Of a stretch of DNA of 33,576 nucleotides, positions 7,489-16,500 are shown piece after piece. The stretch is from an uncultured Bacilli bacterium. Its GTDB lineage: Bacteria; Bacillota_I; Bacilli_A; RF39; UBA660. Each line of letters begins with the position of its first letter. Positions within the stretch are counted from its first letter, which is position 1. The notes under the pieces were generated by a model. The model did not search any database. It was not told the DNA's origin and saw only the letters and a program-made list of their open reading frames with translations. Both the position numbers and the translations under genes were made by a program. The stretch covers positions 1 through 33,576 of the forward strand of contig CANQGF010000008.1 of NCBI GenBank assembly GCA_947601485.1, written 5' to 3'.

Positions 7489-7921
7489 GTTATATATTGA
7501 AAAAAATATATCATCAAAAAGCTTTTTAGAAAAAGTTTTAAAAGAGAATAATATCCATGATGAGATAGTATATAATGATTATGGCAAACCATATTTAAAA
7601 AATAATGAAATATATTTTAATATTAGTCATAGTCATAATGTTACTGTTTTAGTTATATCTGATGGTGAAGTGGGAGTAGATATTGAAAAAGTAACAATGC
7701 GAGAGAAAGTCATTGCTAAAATATGTACAGAAGAAGAAAAGAAATTAATTAAAAGTGCGGAAGATTTCACTTTATTATGGGTTAAAAAAGAAAGTTATGT
7801 AAAATATTTAGGCCTAGGACTTGCCTATAATTTACATGATGTTGATACACTTAAATTAGAGTTTATCACTATGCAATATGAAGATTATTATATTGCTATT
7901 TATGGAACTAATTTAAACTAA
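7481..7921 (+). CDS. 4'-phosphopantetheinyl transferase, Sfp-like (short)
   Basis: 146 residues. Conserved motifs are in order: GKPYL (about 36), FNISHS (about 48), VGVDIEKV (about 64, with metal-binding Asp and Glu) and LLWVKKESYVKYLGLGL (about 105, WxxKES). It transfers phosphopantetheine from CoA to the serine of a carrier protein, most simply the ACP it overlaps. It is shorter than Sfp (about 224 residues) because the N-terminal part is reduced; the motif core is complete. It starts inside the acp stop region (ATGTATAA), consistent with translational coupling. Confidence 0.85.
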   Translation: MYKLYIEKNISSKSFLEKVLKENNIHDEIVYNDYGKPYLKNNEIYFNISHSHNVTVLVISDGEVGVDIEKVTMREKVIAKICTEEEKKLIKSAEDFTLLWVKKESYVKYLGLGLAYNLHDVDTLKLEFITMQYEDYYIAIYGTNLN

Positions 7922-7933
7922 AGGAATGATAAT

Positions 7934-8758
7934 ATGAATTTATTATATTGTGGTGATGCCAATATTTTAGATGGTTTAATTATATCAGTATTATCTATTT
8001 TAAAAAATACTAAAGAAGTTGTTCATGTTTATGTGTTAACTATGAAATATCAAAATGAAAATAAAATTTATGAACCATTGAAAATAGAAAATATAGAAAT
8101 TCTTAATGAAATAGTTAAGGAAAAAAATCAAAATAATTTTATTAAATTAATTGATATAACTGAAGAAGTAAATAAATCATTACCAGTAGCAAATATTGAT
8201 ACTTTTTTTACTCCTTATTGTATGCTTAGATTATATGCTGATTTAGTTAATGAGATACCTGATAAAATTCTTTATTTAGATAATGATGTTGTAGCTTTAA
8301 AAGACCCGATGAAATTATACCAAATTGATAATTCTAACTATGAATTAGTTGGGGTTTTAGATTATTATGGAAGTCATATTTATAAAAAGAAACCTTTAAA
8401 AAAAGAATATCTTAATTCAGGCGTGTTACTTTTAAATATGCCAATGATTAAGAAAACAGGGCTATTTTCTAAATCGCGTCTTTTATGTCAAAATCGAAAA
8501 ATGCTTTTACCTGATCAATCAGCCCTTAATTGGTATGTCAAAAAGAAATTAATTGTGCCAAGAATTTATAATGAACAAAAGGAAGAAGATAATGAAACAG
8601 TTTTTAGACATTTTACTACGACCTTTAAATTTTGGCCTACCATTAAAAAACAAACTATAAAACCTTGGCAAATTACAGAACTTCATGATATATTAAATAT
8701 ACACTCATTTGATGATATATTAGATGAATATATTTTAATTAAGGAAAGGATGAATTAA
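7934..8758 (+). CDS. Glycosyltransferase family 8
   Basis: 274 residues. The GT8 hallmarks are clear: an N-terminal nucleotide-binding strand (LLYCGDANILDGL), the metal-binding DxD as YLDNDVVAL (about residue 115), LNSGVLLLNM (about 157) and PDQSALNW (about 195). GT8 enzymes are retaining transferases that use UDP-glucose or UDP-galactose, often in LPS, teichoic acid or glycoprotein synthesis; the acceptor is unknown. No membrane segment is present. It overlaps the next GT8 gene by one base (TAATG). Its place in an acyl-transfer operon suggests a lipid or lipid-linked acceptor. Confidence 0.88.
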   Translation: MNLLYCGDANILDGLIISVLSILKNTKEVVHVYVLTMKYQNENKIYEPLKIENIEILNEIVKEKNQNNFIKLIDITEEVNKSLPVANIDTFFTPYCMLRLYADLVNEIPDKILYLDNDVVALKDPMKLYQIDNSNYELVGVLDYYGSHIYKKKPLKKEYLNSGVLLLNMPMIKKTGLFSKSRLLCQNRKMLLPDQSALNWYVKKKLIVPRIYNEQKEEDNETVFRHFTTTFKFWPTIKKQTIKPWQITELHDILNIHSFDDILDEYILIKERMN

Positions 8759-9711
8759 TGAAAGAAATAATTCCTATTTTTTTTACGATAGATAAAGATT
8801 ATGCTCCTTATTTATCTGTTGCTATTGCATCATTGATTGATAATGCCTCTAAAGAATATAATTATAATATTCATGTCGTTTATGAATCAATTACAGAAGA
8901 CGCAATTAAAAAATTAAAAACTTTAGAAAAAGATAATGTCAAAATATTTTTTAATGAAATGAAAAAAGGATTAGAAAGTATTACTAATCGTAAAGAAAAT
9001 TTACTTCGGACTGATTTTTTTACTTTAACTATTTATTTTAGAATATTCATTCCTTTTATGTTTAAAGAATATGATAAAGCAATTTATATTGATAGTGATA
9101 CTTGTATTCCAGGTGATATATCTGAATTATATAACTATGATTTAAAAGATAATTTATTTGGTGGTTGTACGGATATATCATGTCAAGATAATCCGATATT
9201 ATGTGAGTATTTTAGATTAAATGCAGGAGCTAGTATTAAAGAATATATTAATTCTGGTGTTCTTTTAATGAATATGAAAAAATTAAGAGAAGTAGATTTT
9301 GAGAATCACTTTTTATATTTATTAAATAAATATCATTTTGACACCGTATGTCCCGATCAAGATTATATTAATGCCATGGCTTATGGTAAAATATTACATT
9401 TGCCTAATGAATGGGACGCAATGCCTACCAATGGAAATTTAGTTTTTACAAATCCTAAAATAGTTCATTATAACTTATTTTTTAAACCTTGGCATTATGA
9501 TAATGTTGATTATGAAGAATATTTTTGGAAGTACGCTAATAATTCTTTATTTAAAGATGATATATTAAAAGAAAAAGAGAATTTTACAATAGAAAAACAA
9601 GAAGCTGATAAAAAAGCTTTAGATAATTTAGTTTCTAGAGCATCAGAAATTATGAATAATGAAATTACTTTTAAGAAGGTATTTGAAAGTGGTTTAGAAA
9701 AAAGATTTTAG
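8758..9711 (+). CDS. Glycosyltransferase family 8 (second)
   Basis: 317 residues. It opens with IPIFFTIDKDYAPYLSVAI. DxD is YIDSDTCIPGDI (about residue 115), then GGCTDIS, YINSGVLLMNMKKL (about 162), CPDQDYINAM (about 198), LPNEWDAM and HYNLFFKPWHY (about 240, with the His/Lys diphosphate contacts typical of GT8). The C-terminal 60 residues are a charged helical extension. It differs clearly from the upstream paralogue, so two successive sugar additions are plausible. A GGGGT sequence for the next gene follows the stop at once. Confidence 0.88.
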   Translation: MKEIIPIFFTIDKDYAPYLSVAIASLIDNASKEYNYNIHVVYESITEDAIKKLKTLEKDNVKIFFNEMKKGLESITNRKENLLRTDFFTLTIYFRIFIPFMFKEYDKAIYIDSDTCIPGDISELYNYDLKDNLFGGCTDISCQDNPILCEYFRLNAGASIKEYINSGVLLMNMKKLREVDFENHFLYLLNKYHFDTVCPDQDYINAMAYGKILHLPNEWDAMPTNGNLVFTNPKIVHYNLFFKPWHYDNVDYEEYFWKYANNSLFKDDILKEKENFTIEKQEADKKALDNLVSRASEIMNNEITFKKVFESGLEKRF

Positions 9712-9720
9712 GGGTAAAGT

Positions 9721-10584
9721 ATGGTTATAGGTGGAAGTAAAAAAGAAGTTATTAAAAATATTGAAGAAAATATTAAAAATAATGAATTAAATAAAAAAGT
9801 TGAAGTTAATGATCCCAATTTAAGTGATGAAGAAAAAGAGGTAATTTTAAAAAAATTTTATGATAGTAAAAAACATAAATTAATCTATTTTTTTAAAAAT
9901 CATTTTGCTTATCTTTTTGTAGATGTTTTAGGAATTAAATTAAATAAATCAATTACTATTGAAGGTTTAGAAAATCTTGAAGGCATTAAAAGCGGTGCCA
10001 TAATAACAAGCAATCATTTTAATCCTTTAGACAATATGGCAATTAGAAAAATGATAAAAAAATGGAGTCATAAAAATATTTATATTGTCATTCAAGATAC
10101 TAATTTAGCTATGCCTGGATTTATTGGCTATTTAATGAATAATTTAAACAATATTCCAATATTTAAGGGTCCTAATTACATTATAAAAACGTTTAAGCCA
10201 GAGTTAAAAAGGATATTAGATAAAAATAATTATGTTTTAATTTATCCAGAAGAAGAAATGTGGTTTAATTATCGTAAGCCTCGCCCTTGTAAACGTGGTG
10301 CTTATGAGTTTGCTAGTGAAAATAATGTACCAGTTATTTCTTGCTTTGTCGAAATTAAAGATAAAGATGAAGATGATAATGAGGAATTTAGAGAAGTGGA
10401 ATATATTGTTCATGTTTTAAAACCTATTTATCCTGATAAAAATAAATCAATAAAAGAAAATAGTAAATGGATGGCTATAACTGATTATGAACAAAAAAAA
10501 GAATGTTATGAAAAAGTTTATCATCAAAAATTAAATTATACTTTTTCTTTAGATGATATTGCTGGTTATAAAAAGGAAGATTAA
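9721..10584 (+). CDS. PlsC-type acyltransferase
   Basis: 287 residues. The canonical acyltransferase motif HX4D is present as SNHFNPLDNM (His99, Asp104), with motif III as IYPEEEMW and a downstream KRGAYEFA block that contacts the glycerophosphate or acyl thioester. A charged N-terminal extension of about 50 residues precedes the domain, with a hydrophobic segment near residues 54-72. It should transfer an acyl chain to a hydroxyl, as in lysophosphatidate or glycolipid acylation. It is the last gene of the operon; its final codons form one arm of a shared terminator with the convergent gene. Confidence 0.82.
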   Translation: MVIGGSKKEVIKNIEENIKNNELNKKVEVNDPNLSDEEKEVILKKFYDSKKHKLIYFFKNHFAYLFVDVLGIKLNKSITIEGLENLEGIKSGAIITSNHFNPLDNMAIRKMIKKWSHKNIYIVIQDTNLAMPGFIGYLMNNLNNIPIFKGPNYIIKTFKPELKRILDKNNYVLIYPEEEMWFNYRKPRPCKRGAYEFASENNVPVISCFVEIKDKDEDDNEEFREVEYIVHVLKPIYPDKNKSIKENSKWMAITDYEQKKECYEKVYHQKLNYTFSLDDIAGYKKED

Positions 10585-10602
10585 TTAACTATCTTTCTTT
10601 TT
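10570..10602. terminator. Bidirectional terminator made of two convergent gene ends
   Basis: AAAAAGGAAGAT (10570-10581) and ATCTTTCTTTTT (10591-10602) pair over 12 bases with one G-U. The loop contains both stop codons: TAA of the plus-strand gene (10582-10584) and the reverse TAA of the minus-strand gene (10585-10587). Both arms are coding (KKED on plus, KKKD on minus). Confidence 0.65.
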
Positions 10603-11337
10603 ATATTTTATATATTCGTAATTATTTAATTTACTTCTTTCAACCATTGTTTTATATACTTGATCATGTAATAATTTTATATTTTCTTTTTTAGTTAAAG
10701 TTTCATTGCTTTCGAATGGTCCATCAATATAAATGGTTACTTTAGGCTTTTTAAATAATTTAGATTTAGTATAAGTGGTCGTGGCAACAAAAACTTTTTT
10801 CTTATTTTCGACAGGGTAATGAAATGATACTAGGGGATAGTCTCTAATAAAAGTAGCATAAGGCCACAAATGAGCTTCGGGATAAATAATGATGGGTTTA
10901 TTAGAACGCTTCTTAATCGCATCTTTAAATTTTAGCATATCATGTATATTATCTGGAATTGGTAATGCCCCCGCGATAGGAAGAATTTTTCCAATAATGG
11001 GGATACCTAGATTAGATGGTGAACAGATAAGATAAGGATGATGGGGAAAACAAATAATAAAAGGGTTAAAAACATCACCGAGCATTTGGGTATGATTGCT
11101 ATATAAAAAATAACCTTTTTCTTTTTTTAAAATTTTTTTATTTTTAATAGTAACATGTAAAAATAATTTAGTATAAATTAAAGAAAAAATTAAAACTATA
11201 AGATAGATAAAAAAAGCCGCTATTTGATAAAATGGATTATCGTGAATCCAAATGAAATCTTTTTTTAATTTATAGTCTTGTTTTTTAGTTTCTATAAAGT
11301 CTTCGTCTTCGGATTGATAGTAATAAATTTTCTTCAT
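10585..11337 (-). CDS. PlsC-like acyltransferase with atypical HX5D motif
   Basis: 250 residues. Transmembrane segments lie at about residues 37-59. The acyltransferase box reads SNHTQMLGD: His82 and Asp88 are separated by five residues instead of the usual four. Motif III is IYPEAHLWPY, and a substrate-binding region PSNLGIPIIGKILPIAGALPIP follows the box. It is probably a membrane lipid acyltransferase, or a relative with altered chemistry. AAGGAGG precedes the ATG and an extended -10 lies upstream. It converges on the PlsC gene of the acyl operon with no bases between the stops. Confidence 0.72.
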   Translation of the reverse strand: MKKIYYYQSEDEDFIETKKQDYKLKKDFIWIHDNPFYQIAAFFIYLIVLIFSLIYTKLFLHVTIKNKKILKKEKGYFLYSNHTQMLGDVFNPFIICFPHHPYLICSPSNLGIPIIGKILPIAGALPIPDNIHDMLKFKDAIKKRSNKPIIIYPEAHLWPYATFIRDYPLVSFHYPVENKKKVFVATTTYTKSKLFKKPKVTIYIDGPFESNETLTKKENIKLLHDQVYKTMVERSKLNNYEYIKYKKKDS

Positions 11338-11363
11338 AAGACCCTCCTTAACAAATTATAAAT

Positions 11364-11372
11364 ATTATATCA
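11364..11372 (-). promoter_or_regulatory. Extended -10 promoter for the minus-strand acyltransferase
   Basis: On the minus strand the sequence reads TGATATAAT, about 27 bases before the ATG at 11337. The -35 is poor. Confidence 0.5.
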
Positions 11373-11432
11373 AAAATGTGTGTCTTGTTTAATACAATTT
11401 TTCAAATTTATAGAGCAATATTTTCCTGATAA

Positions 11433-11441
11433 TGATATAAT
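11433..11441 (+). promoter_or_regulatory. Extended -10 promoter for the lipase-like gene
   Basis: TGATATAAT with the hexamer at 11436-11441, divergent from an identical nine-mer on the minus strand at 11364-11372. No convincing -35 is visible. Confidence 0.55.
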
Positions 11442-11477
11442 ATTTATAAGTAATAAATGAAAAGGTAGTTGAAAAAT

Positions 11478-12614
11478 ATGGCAAGCATAAATGATTATTT
11501 ACTTTGGCGGGGAGATATTCCTATTAATAGAAAATTTAAATTTAATGAAATAGATAGTATGATTTTAGCAAGATTTTCTTATTTATTGTTTAATAAAATT
11601 AAAATGCATAAAAAGGAAACTATTTTTTCTATTTCACAAAAGATGAAAGATATTCCTAATGAAGAGTTTCTTTATAATGGTGATAAAGAATTAGTTACTC
11701 ATCTTGGCTCAAGTAATCGATTTAAAAATCTTATAGTGACTGACTATGTTAAAACTAATGATAAACTAATAGAGCAACAATTTGGTGCCATTACAATTCA
11801 TCTTCCTAATAAAGAAATTTATATTTCTTATCTTGGAACTGATAACACCATTTATGGTTGGAAAGAAGACCTTAATATGTCTTTTATGGATGATGTTCCT
11901 TGTCAGTTAGCGGGAAGAAATTATGTAGAATTAATTGCTCAAAAATATCCTAATAAAAAAATTAGAATTGGTGGACATTCTAAAGGAGGCAATGTTGCCA
12001 TATATTCAGCTATAACGACTTCCGAAAAAATTCAAAAGAGAATTATAAAAGTTTATAATTATGATGGTCCTGGTTTTAGCAAAAATATAATAGATAAATA
12101 TTGTAATGGCAATATAATTGATAAAATAGAAACTTATATTCCTCAAGATTCTGTATTTGGTCGTTGTCTAAATCATAAAGCCAAAATGCAAATTATATTA
12201 AGTAATGAAAAAGGGATATTTCAACATGATATTTACTCATGGCAAGTTTTAAAAGATGATTTAATAAAGCTAGATAAAAATACTAAAATGAGTGAAGAAA
12301 TTGATGAAACTTTAACACATTGGTTAGAAAATACCACGATTGAACAAAGAAAAATATTTATTAATACTATTTTTGAAATTTTTTATTCAACCAATGTTAA
12401 TACTTTTGGTGAAATATCTAAAAACTTAACTACTAATATTGCTAAAATGTTAAAAAAATATCAAAAGATATCAAGTGAAGATAAGAAAACTATCACTAAA
12501 ATGATTAAAATTATTATTAATTCTTCAATTAGTACTATTAGTAAAAATGAATTAGTAAGATTTAATAATATTAAACAAAAATATTTTAAAAAGAAATTAA
12601 AAGAAGAAATTTAA
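11478..12614 (+). CDS. Mbeg1-like alpha/beta hydrolase (putative lipase)
   Basis: 378 residues from the ATG at 11478, with AAAGGTAG nine bases upstream; the in-frame TTG at 11469 overlaps that site. The N-terminus MASINDYLLWRGD and 'NEIDSMILARFSYL' are the signature of the Mbeg1-like (DUF2974) family. The nucleophile elbow GGHSKGGNVA (Ser about 168) fits GxSxG, and 'YNYDGPGF' and 'SVFGRCL' follow as in the family. It has no signal peptide, so a cytoplasmic hydrolase acting on a lipid or ester is the simplest reading. It lies next to the acyltransferase genes, divergent from one of them. Confidence 0.82.
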   Translation: MASINDYLLWRGDIPINRKFKFNEIDSMILARFSYLLFNKIKMHKKETIFSISQKMKDIPNEEFLYNGDKELVTHLGSSNRFKNLIVTDYVKTNDKLIEQQFGAITIHLPNKEIYISYLGTDNTIYGWKEDLNMSFMDDVPCQLAGRNYVELIAQKYPNKKIRIGGHSKGGNVAIYSAITTSEKIQKRIIKVYNYDGPGFSKNIIDKYCNGNIIDKIETYIPQDSVFGRCLNHKAKMQIILSNEKGIFQHDIYSWQVLKDDLIKLDKNTKMSEEIDETLTHWLENTTIEQRKIFINTIFEIFYSTNVNTFGEISKNLTTNIAKMLKKYQKISSEDKKTITKMIKIIINSSISTISKNELVRFNNIKQKYFKKKLKEEI

Positions 12615-12681
12615 ATTTTAGGCAAATATAATATGAAAGCTTTAAGATAATTCATAGGATATAGAGAAAGGAAATAAAATT

Positions 12682-12921
12682 ATGAATTATCGAGTATTAA
12701 ATTATCCTAATAATTATCCAATGCAAAATTTAAATGATAGATATTTTTTACTACCGTTTTTAGGTGGTGCTTTAGTTGGTGGAGCAGCAGTGGGGCTTAC
12801 AAGACCAAGACCTATTTATAACGTTGCACCATATTCAAATCAACCACCTTTTAATCCTAATATGCCATATGGTAATTATAGTTATAGTTATTACTATCCA
12901 ACTTATCCACGACCATATTAA
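12682..12921 (+). CDS. Small Gly-hydrophobic, Tyr/Pro-rich protein (coat-like)
   Basis: 79 residues. A short hydrophobic stretch FLLPFLGGALVGGAAVGL (about residues 23-40) separates an Asn/Tyr-rich head from a tail very rich in Tyr and Pro (NYSYSYYYPTYPRPY). This build is common among small spore-associated proteins of Bacillota, but I recognise no named family. GAAAGGAAA precedes the ATG. Upstream are a TATAAT (12627-12632) and a sigma-E/K-like -10, CATAGGATA (12653-12661), without a properly spaced -35. The stop abuts a bidirectional terminator. Confidence 0.6.
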   Translation: MNYRVLNYPNNYPMQNLNDRYFLLPFLGGALVGGAAVGLTRPRPIYNVAPYSNQPPFNPNMPYGNYSYSYYYPTYPRPY

Positions 12922-12946
12922 AAAAGCTTTAAATCTAAAGCTTTTT
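12921..12946. terminator. Bidirectional terminator between convergent genes
   Basis: AAAAAGCTTTA (12921-12931), loop AATC and TAAAGCTTTTT (12936-12946) form a perfect 11-bp stem with T runs on both strands. It overlaps the last base of the plus-strand stop. The minus-strand sortase stop (TAG, 12937-12935) lies at the loop edge, so its last codons form one arm. Confidence 0.85.
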
Positions 12947-13501
12947 TAAATGGGCTATAACAATTAACTGTTGTTTTTTATTTTTACAGGTTGTTAATAC
13001 TAGTGTTTTTTCATTTTGTTTTGGTATATTTATTTGACCAGTTTTAGAAACATTATAAATTTCTTTAACTTCATATTCATACAAATTATTTTGATAATAA
13101 ATATTTATATCATCATTTATAGCTAATTTATGTAAATTTTTAAAATAGGCATTAATACCATTACCAGAATGAGATGCAATTACTAAAATATTATTTTCTT
13201 GATCTGGCATAGTAGATCCTTTTAATACTTGTATATTTTTATTAACTTTATTCAATTTATTAGAAATATCATAAAATCCTTTTTTAATTTCTAATTTAGG
13301 AATTTCTAATATACCTAAATAATTATCAGTTTGTTTAATATTTTCATTAATATCTTTATTTTTTACATTTACTTTGGTAATAAAATAATTTTCTACTAAT
13401 TTATTATCATACTTTATTTTATAAAAACTATATAAATAATATGTTGTAAATAATAATATAGCAATAACCAAAATAAATTTACTAATTATTCTTTTTTTCA
13501 T
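12935..13501 (-). CDS. Sortase, Arg-less variant
   Basis: 188 residues. An N-terminal membrane anchor (residues 7-27) is followed by the sortase barrel: GILEIPKLEI, the catalytic His111 in IASHSGNG, 'LHKLAINDDINIYY' and the catalytic Cys172 in LVLTTC. The third catalytic residue, an arginine six to eight positions after the cysteine in known sortases, is missing: the segment is KNKKQQLIVIA. The only arginine in the protein is Arg4, before the membrane anchor. The gene overlaps the end of the surface-protein gene by 20 bases, so that protein is the likely substrate. The class is uncertain (B or D-like). Confidence 0.82.
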   Translation of the reverse strand: MKKRIISKFILVIAILLFTTYYLYSFYKIKYDNKLVENYFITKVNVKNKDINENIKQTDNYLGILEIPKLEIKKGFYDISNKLNKVNKNIQVLKGSTMPDQENNILVIASHSGNGINAYFKNLHKLAINDDINIYYQNNLYEYEVKEIYNVSKTGQINIPKQNEKTLVLTTCKNKKQQLIVIAHLKKL

Positions 13502-16500
13502 AAACTATCAAATAACTTAAAATACTTAGAACAATAACTATAATATTAATAATATTATCTAAATTACTATAAGTATCAGGTACATCATAGATAAGTTCTT
13601 CTGTAAGAACTTTTTTATCTACCATTTCTAGATTTACTTCTGTATTATTATCTTTAATTTCAAAATATAGTTTAGTATTATTTAAAGAATATCCTTCTGG
13701 TGCCATCGTTTCAATTAAATAATATTTTCCTATAAATAAATTATCTAGTGTAATATTTCCTGATTCATTGGTTAAGCCTTCATATATTAAAGTGGCCTTT
13801 TCTTCATTATAAGTATAGTAATAAATAGCAATTTTAGCATTTGCTAGTAATTCATTATTATCATCCTTTTTAGTAAAGGTTAATTTCCCTTTTTGTAAAT
13901 AATTTTTAAGATTTAATGTTTCACTTACTGTCATGGTATATTGGTCTTTATAAGCTAAAGTTATATAATATTTTTCTTTATCTAAAACATAATTATCTAA
14001 TGTCTTTTTTTCAATTACATAATAATCACCCAAATATAAATCACTGATTTTTATAGTTCCATTAATAGTATTATATGTTCCAATTAGGGTATCTTTTTTA
14101 AAAATTAAAGTGCCATCACCACTGTAAATATTTTTGGCGGCATATAGGCTAAAAGCTACATCATTTAGACTTACATTTTCATAATTAAAGGAATTATCTT
14201 TTAATACTAGTTGTTCTCCAACTTTATTAATAATTATTTCTCCTTTAACTTCTTTATTTGTAAACTTAATTTCTAATATATTACCTAATTTACTATCTTT
14301 AATAAATTCAGTATTTTTATCTATAGTAAATTTTATTTTGTTTTTATTCCATAAATAGCCATTTATCTTCTGATCTATTTCTTCTAATTCATAATTTCCT
14401 CCATAAAGATAATAAGGCGTATATAAATATCCATCTTTATTAGTAGCAAATTCACAAACTGTTTCAGCATTTGGATAAGTAACATTTTGACAAATATAAG
14501 TATTAGTATCTAAATCCTTTATTTTAAATTTAATTCCTTTAAGAGGTATGGCTTTTTTAGTGTCTTCATCAATTTTAATGATTTTTATTTTTGCTTTAAC
14601 CTCATCATCATTTATTACTTTATCAACTTTTCTGGTTTTAATATTAATATCAAAACAGGGGGTATCAATATTATAATTACTGCCTTTTATTTGACAAACT
14701 TGATATGTTCCATAAGGTAAATGAATACTAGCTTTACCTTCATTATCAGTTACTAAAGTATCAATTAATTGATGATTACTTTTTAAATAAATATAAAATT
14801 CTGCACCCATTTCAGCTTCGACAATACCAAGTTTACCATTGGTTTTAGTCTTGAATAAATTAAAATCATATGACCTAATTTCTTCTTTGGAATTTATCGT
14901 AACAATTTCTTGGTTGTTTTCAATTTTTACAGAATATTTTTTCTTATCAAGTTTATATCCTAAACTTGCTTCTGTTTCTTTTATATAATAATTTCCAAAT
15001 GGTAGAAGATTCGATTTAGCATATCCTTTATCATCCGTAATGAGACGATCAACCACTTTATTTTCACTATCTAGTATTTCATAAATAGCCCCCTTTAATG
15101 AAGCATCACCTTGTGGTGTATTACCAGTATCAGCATCCACTTTATATAATTCAATATAGCCTTTGATGACTTTTTCCATAGAATTAATCTTAATTATTTC
15201 CATATCATTTTTAATAGTAACATGATAGTTATTTGAATCAATTAAATAACCTTTAGGAGCTTCTTTTTCTTTGATAGTGTATTCACCAAAAGGGAGAAGT
15301 TCTGATTTAGCATATCCTTTATCATCGGTAGTGAGGCGACCAACCACTTTATTTTCACTATCTAATATTTCATAAATAGCCCCCTTTAATGAAGCATCTC
15401 CTTGTGGTGTATTACCAGTATCAGCATCCACTTTATATAATTCAATGTAGCCTTTTATGACTTTTTCCATAGAATTAATCTTAATTATTTCCATATCATC
15501 TTTAATGGTAACATGATAGGTATTTGAATCAATTAAATAACCTTTAGGAGCTTCTTTTTCTTTGACTGTGTATTCACCAAAGGGAAGAAGCTCTGATTTA
15601 GCATATCCTTTATCATCAGTTATGAGGCGACCAACCACTTTATTTTCACTATCTAGTATTTCATAGATAGCTCCTTTTAATGAAATGCTTTGATTATCAC
15701 TCTTTTTTTGTAATTCAATGTAGCCCATTATTTTATTATTTATAAAATTAAATGATTTAGTTTCATTTTCTTCCGTTAAAGTAAATTCATATAATTTATC
15801 ATCTTTATGATAACCATCTTTAACATTTAATTCTTTAATTTTATAATTGCCATAATTAAGGCCCTCACATTTTCCATATCCTTCATCATTAGTTACAATT
15901 TGGCATACTTCTTGATTTTTATCATTATATACTCCAAAAGTAACATTTGCTAACCTTTCGCTATAGTTATCAGTTTTATATACTTCAACTGTCCCATTAA
16001 TGACTTTTACTCTTGCACCACCATAAACCGGAGAGAATGAACTAAAGTAAGCTTGTTTTTGATTGTTAGTAGAATAGAAAAATCTATTTGGATTTTTATT
16101 GCCTTTTCTTTCATAGGTTATTGTTCTAATTCCACCAGTATATGGTCTAATATAAAGTCTATTATCTTTTATATAAGCCGTTGTGCCATCACCATTACAG
16201 ATTTCATAATCATCAATAACATGATTTTCATCTTCAAAAAATACTTCTTCATTAAGAAGGGCAGTTTTAGTATCATAGTTAAATGAAGGTCGTGTATGGT
16301 GAATTTCAATTAATCTTAAAATCTCATTTTTTTCTTTACTTAAATCAATATAATTACCTTCACCTCCAACTTCTGTCCATACTTCATTTTGTTGACCACT
16401 TAACTTATCCCAAATAAGCATTTGAGTGGCCATTTGATACCTTAAGGTATCATGTCCTTCATAGCCATAACCATAATAAGCATAGAGTTCTATTACTTGC

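Noticed and set aside
15004-15725. CRISPR-like array
   Set aside because: The repeat is a 291-base coding period with no spacers, and it maps exactly to protein domains.
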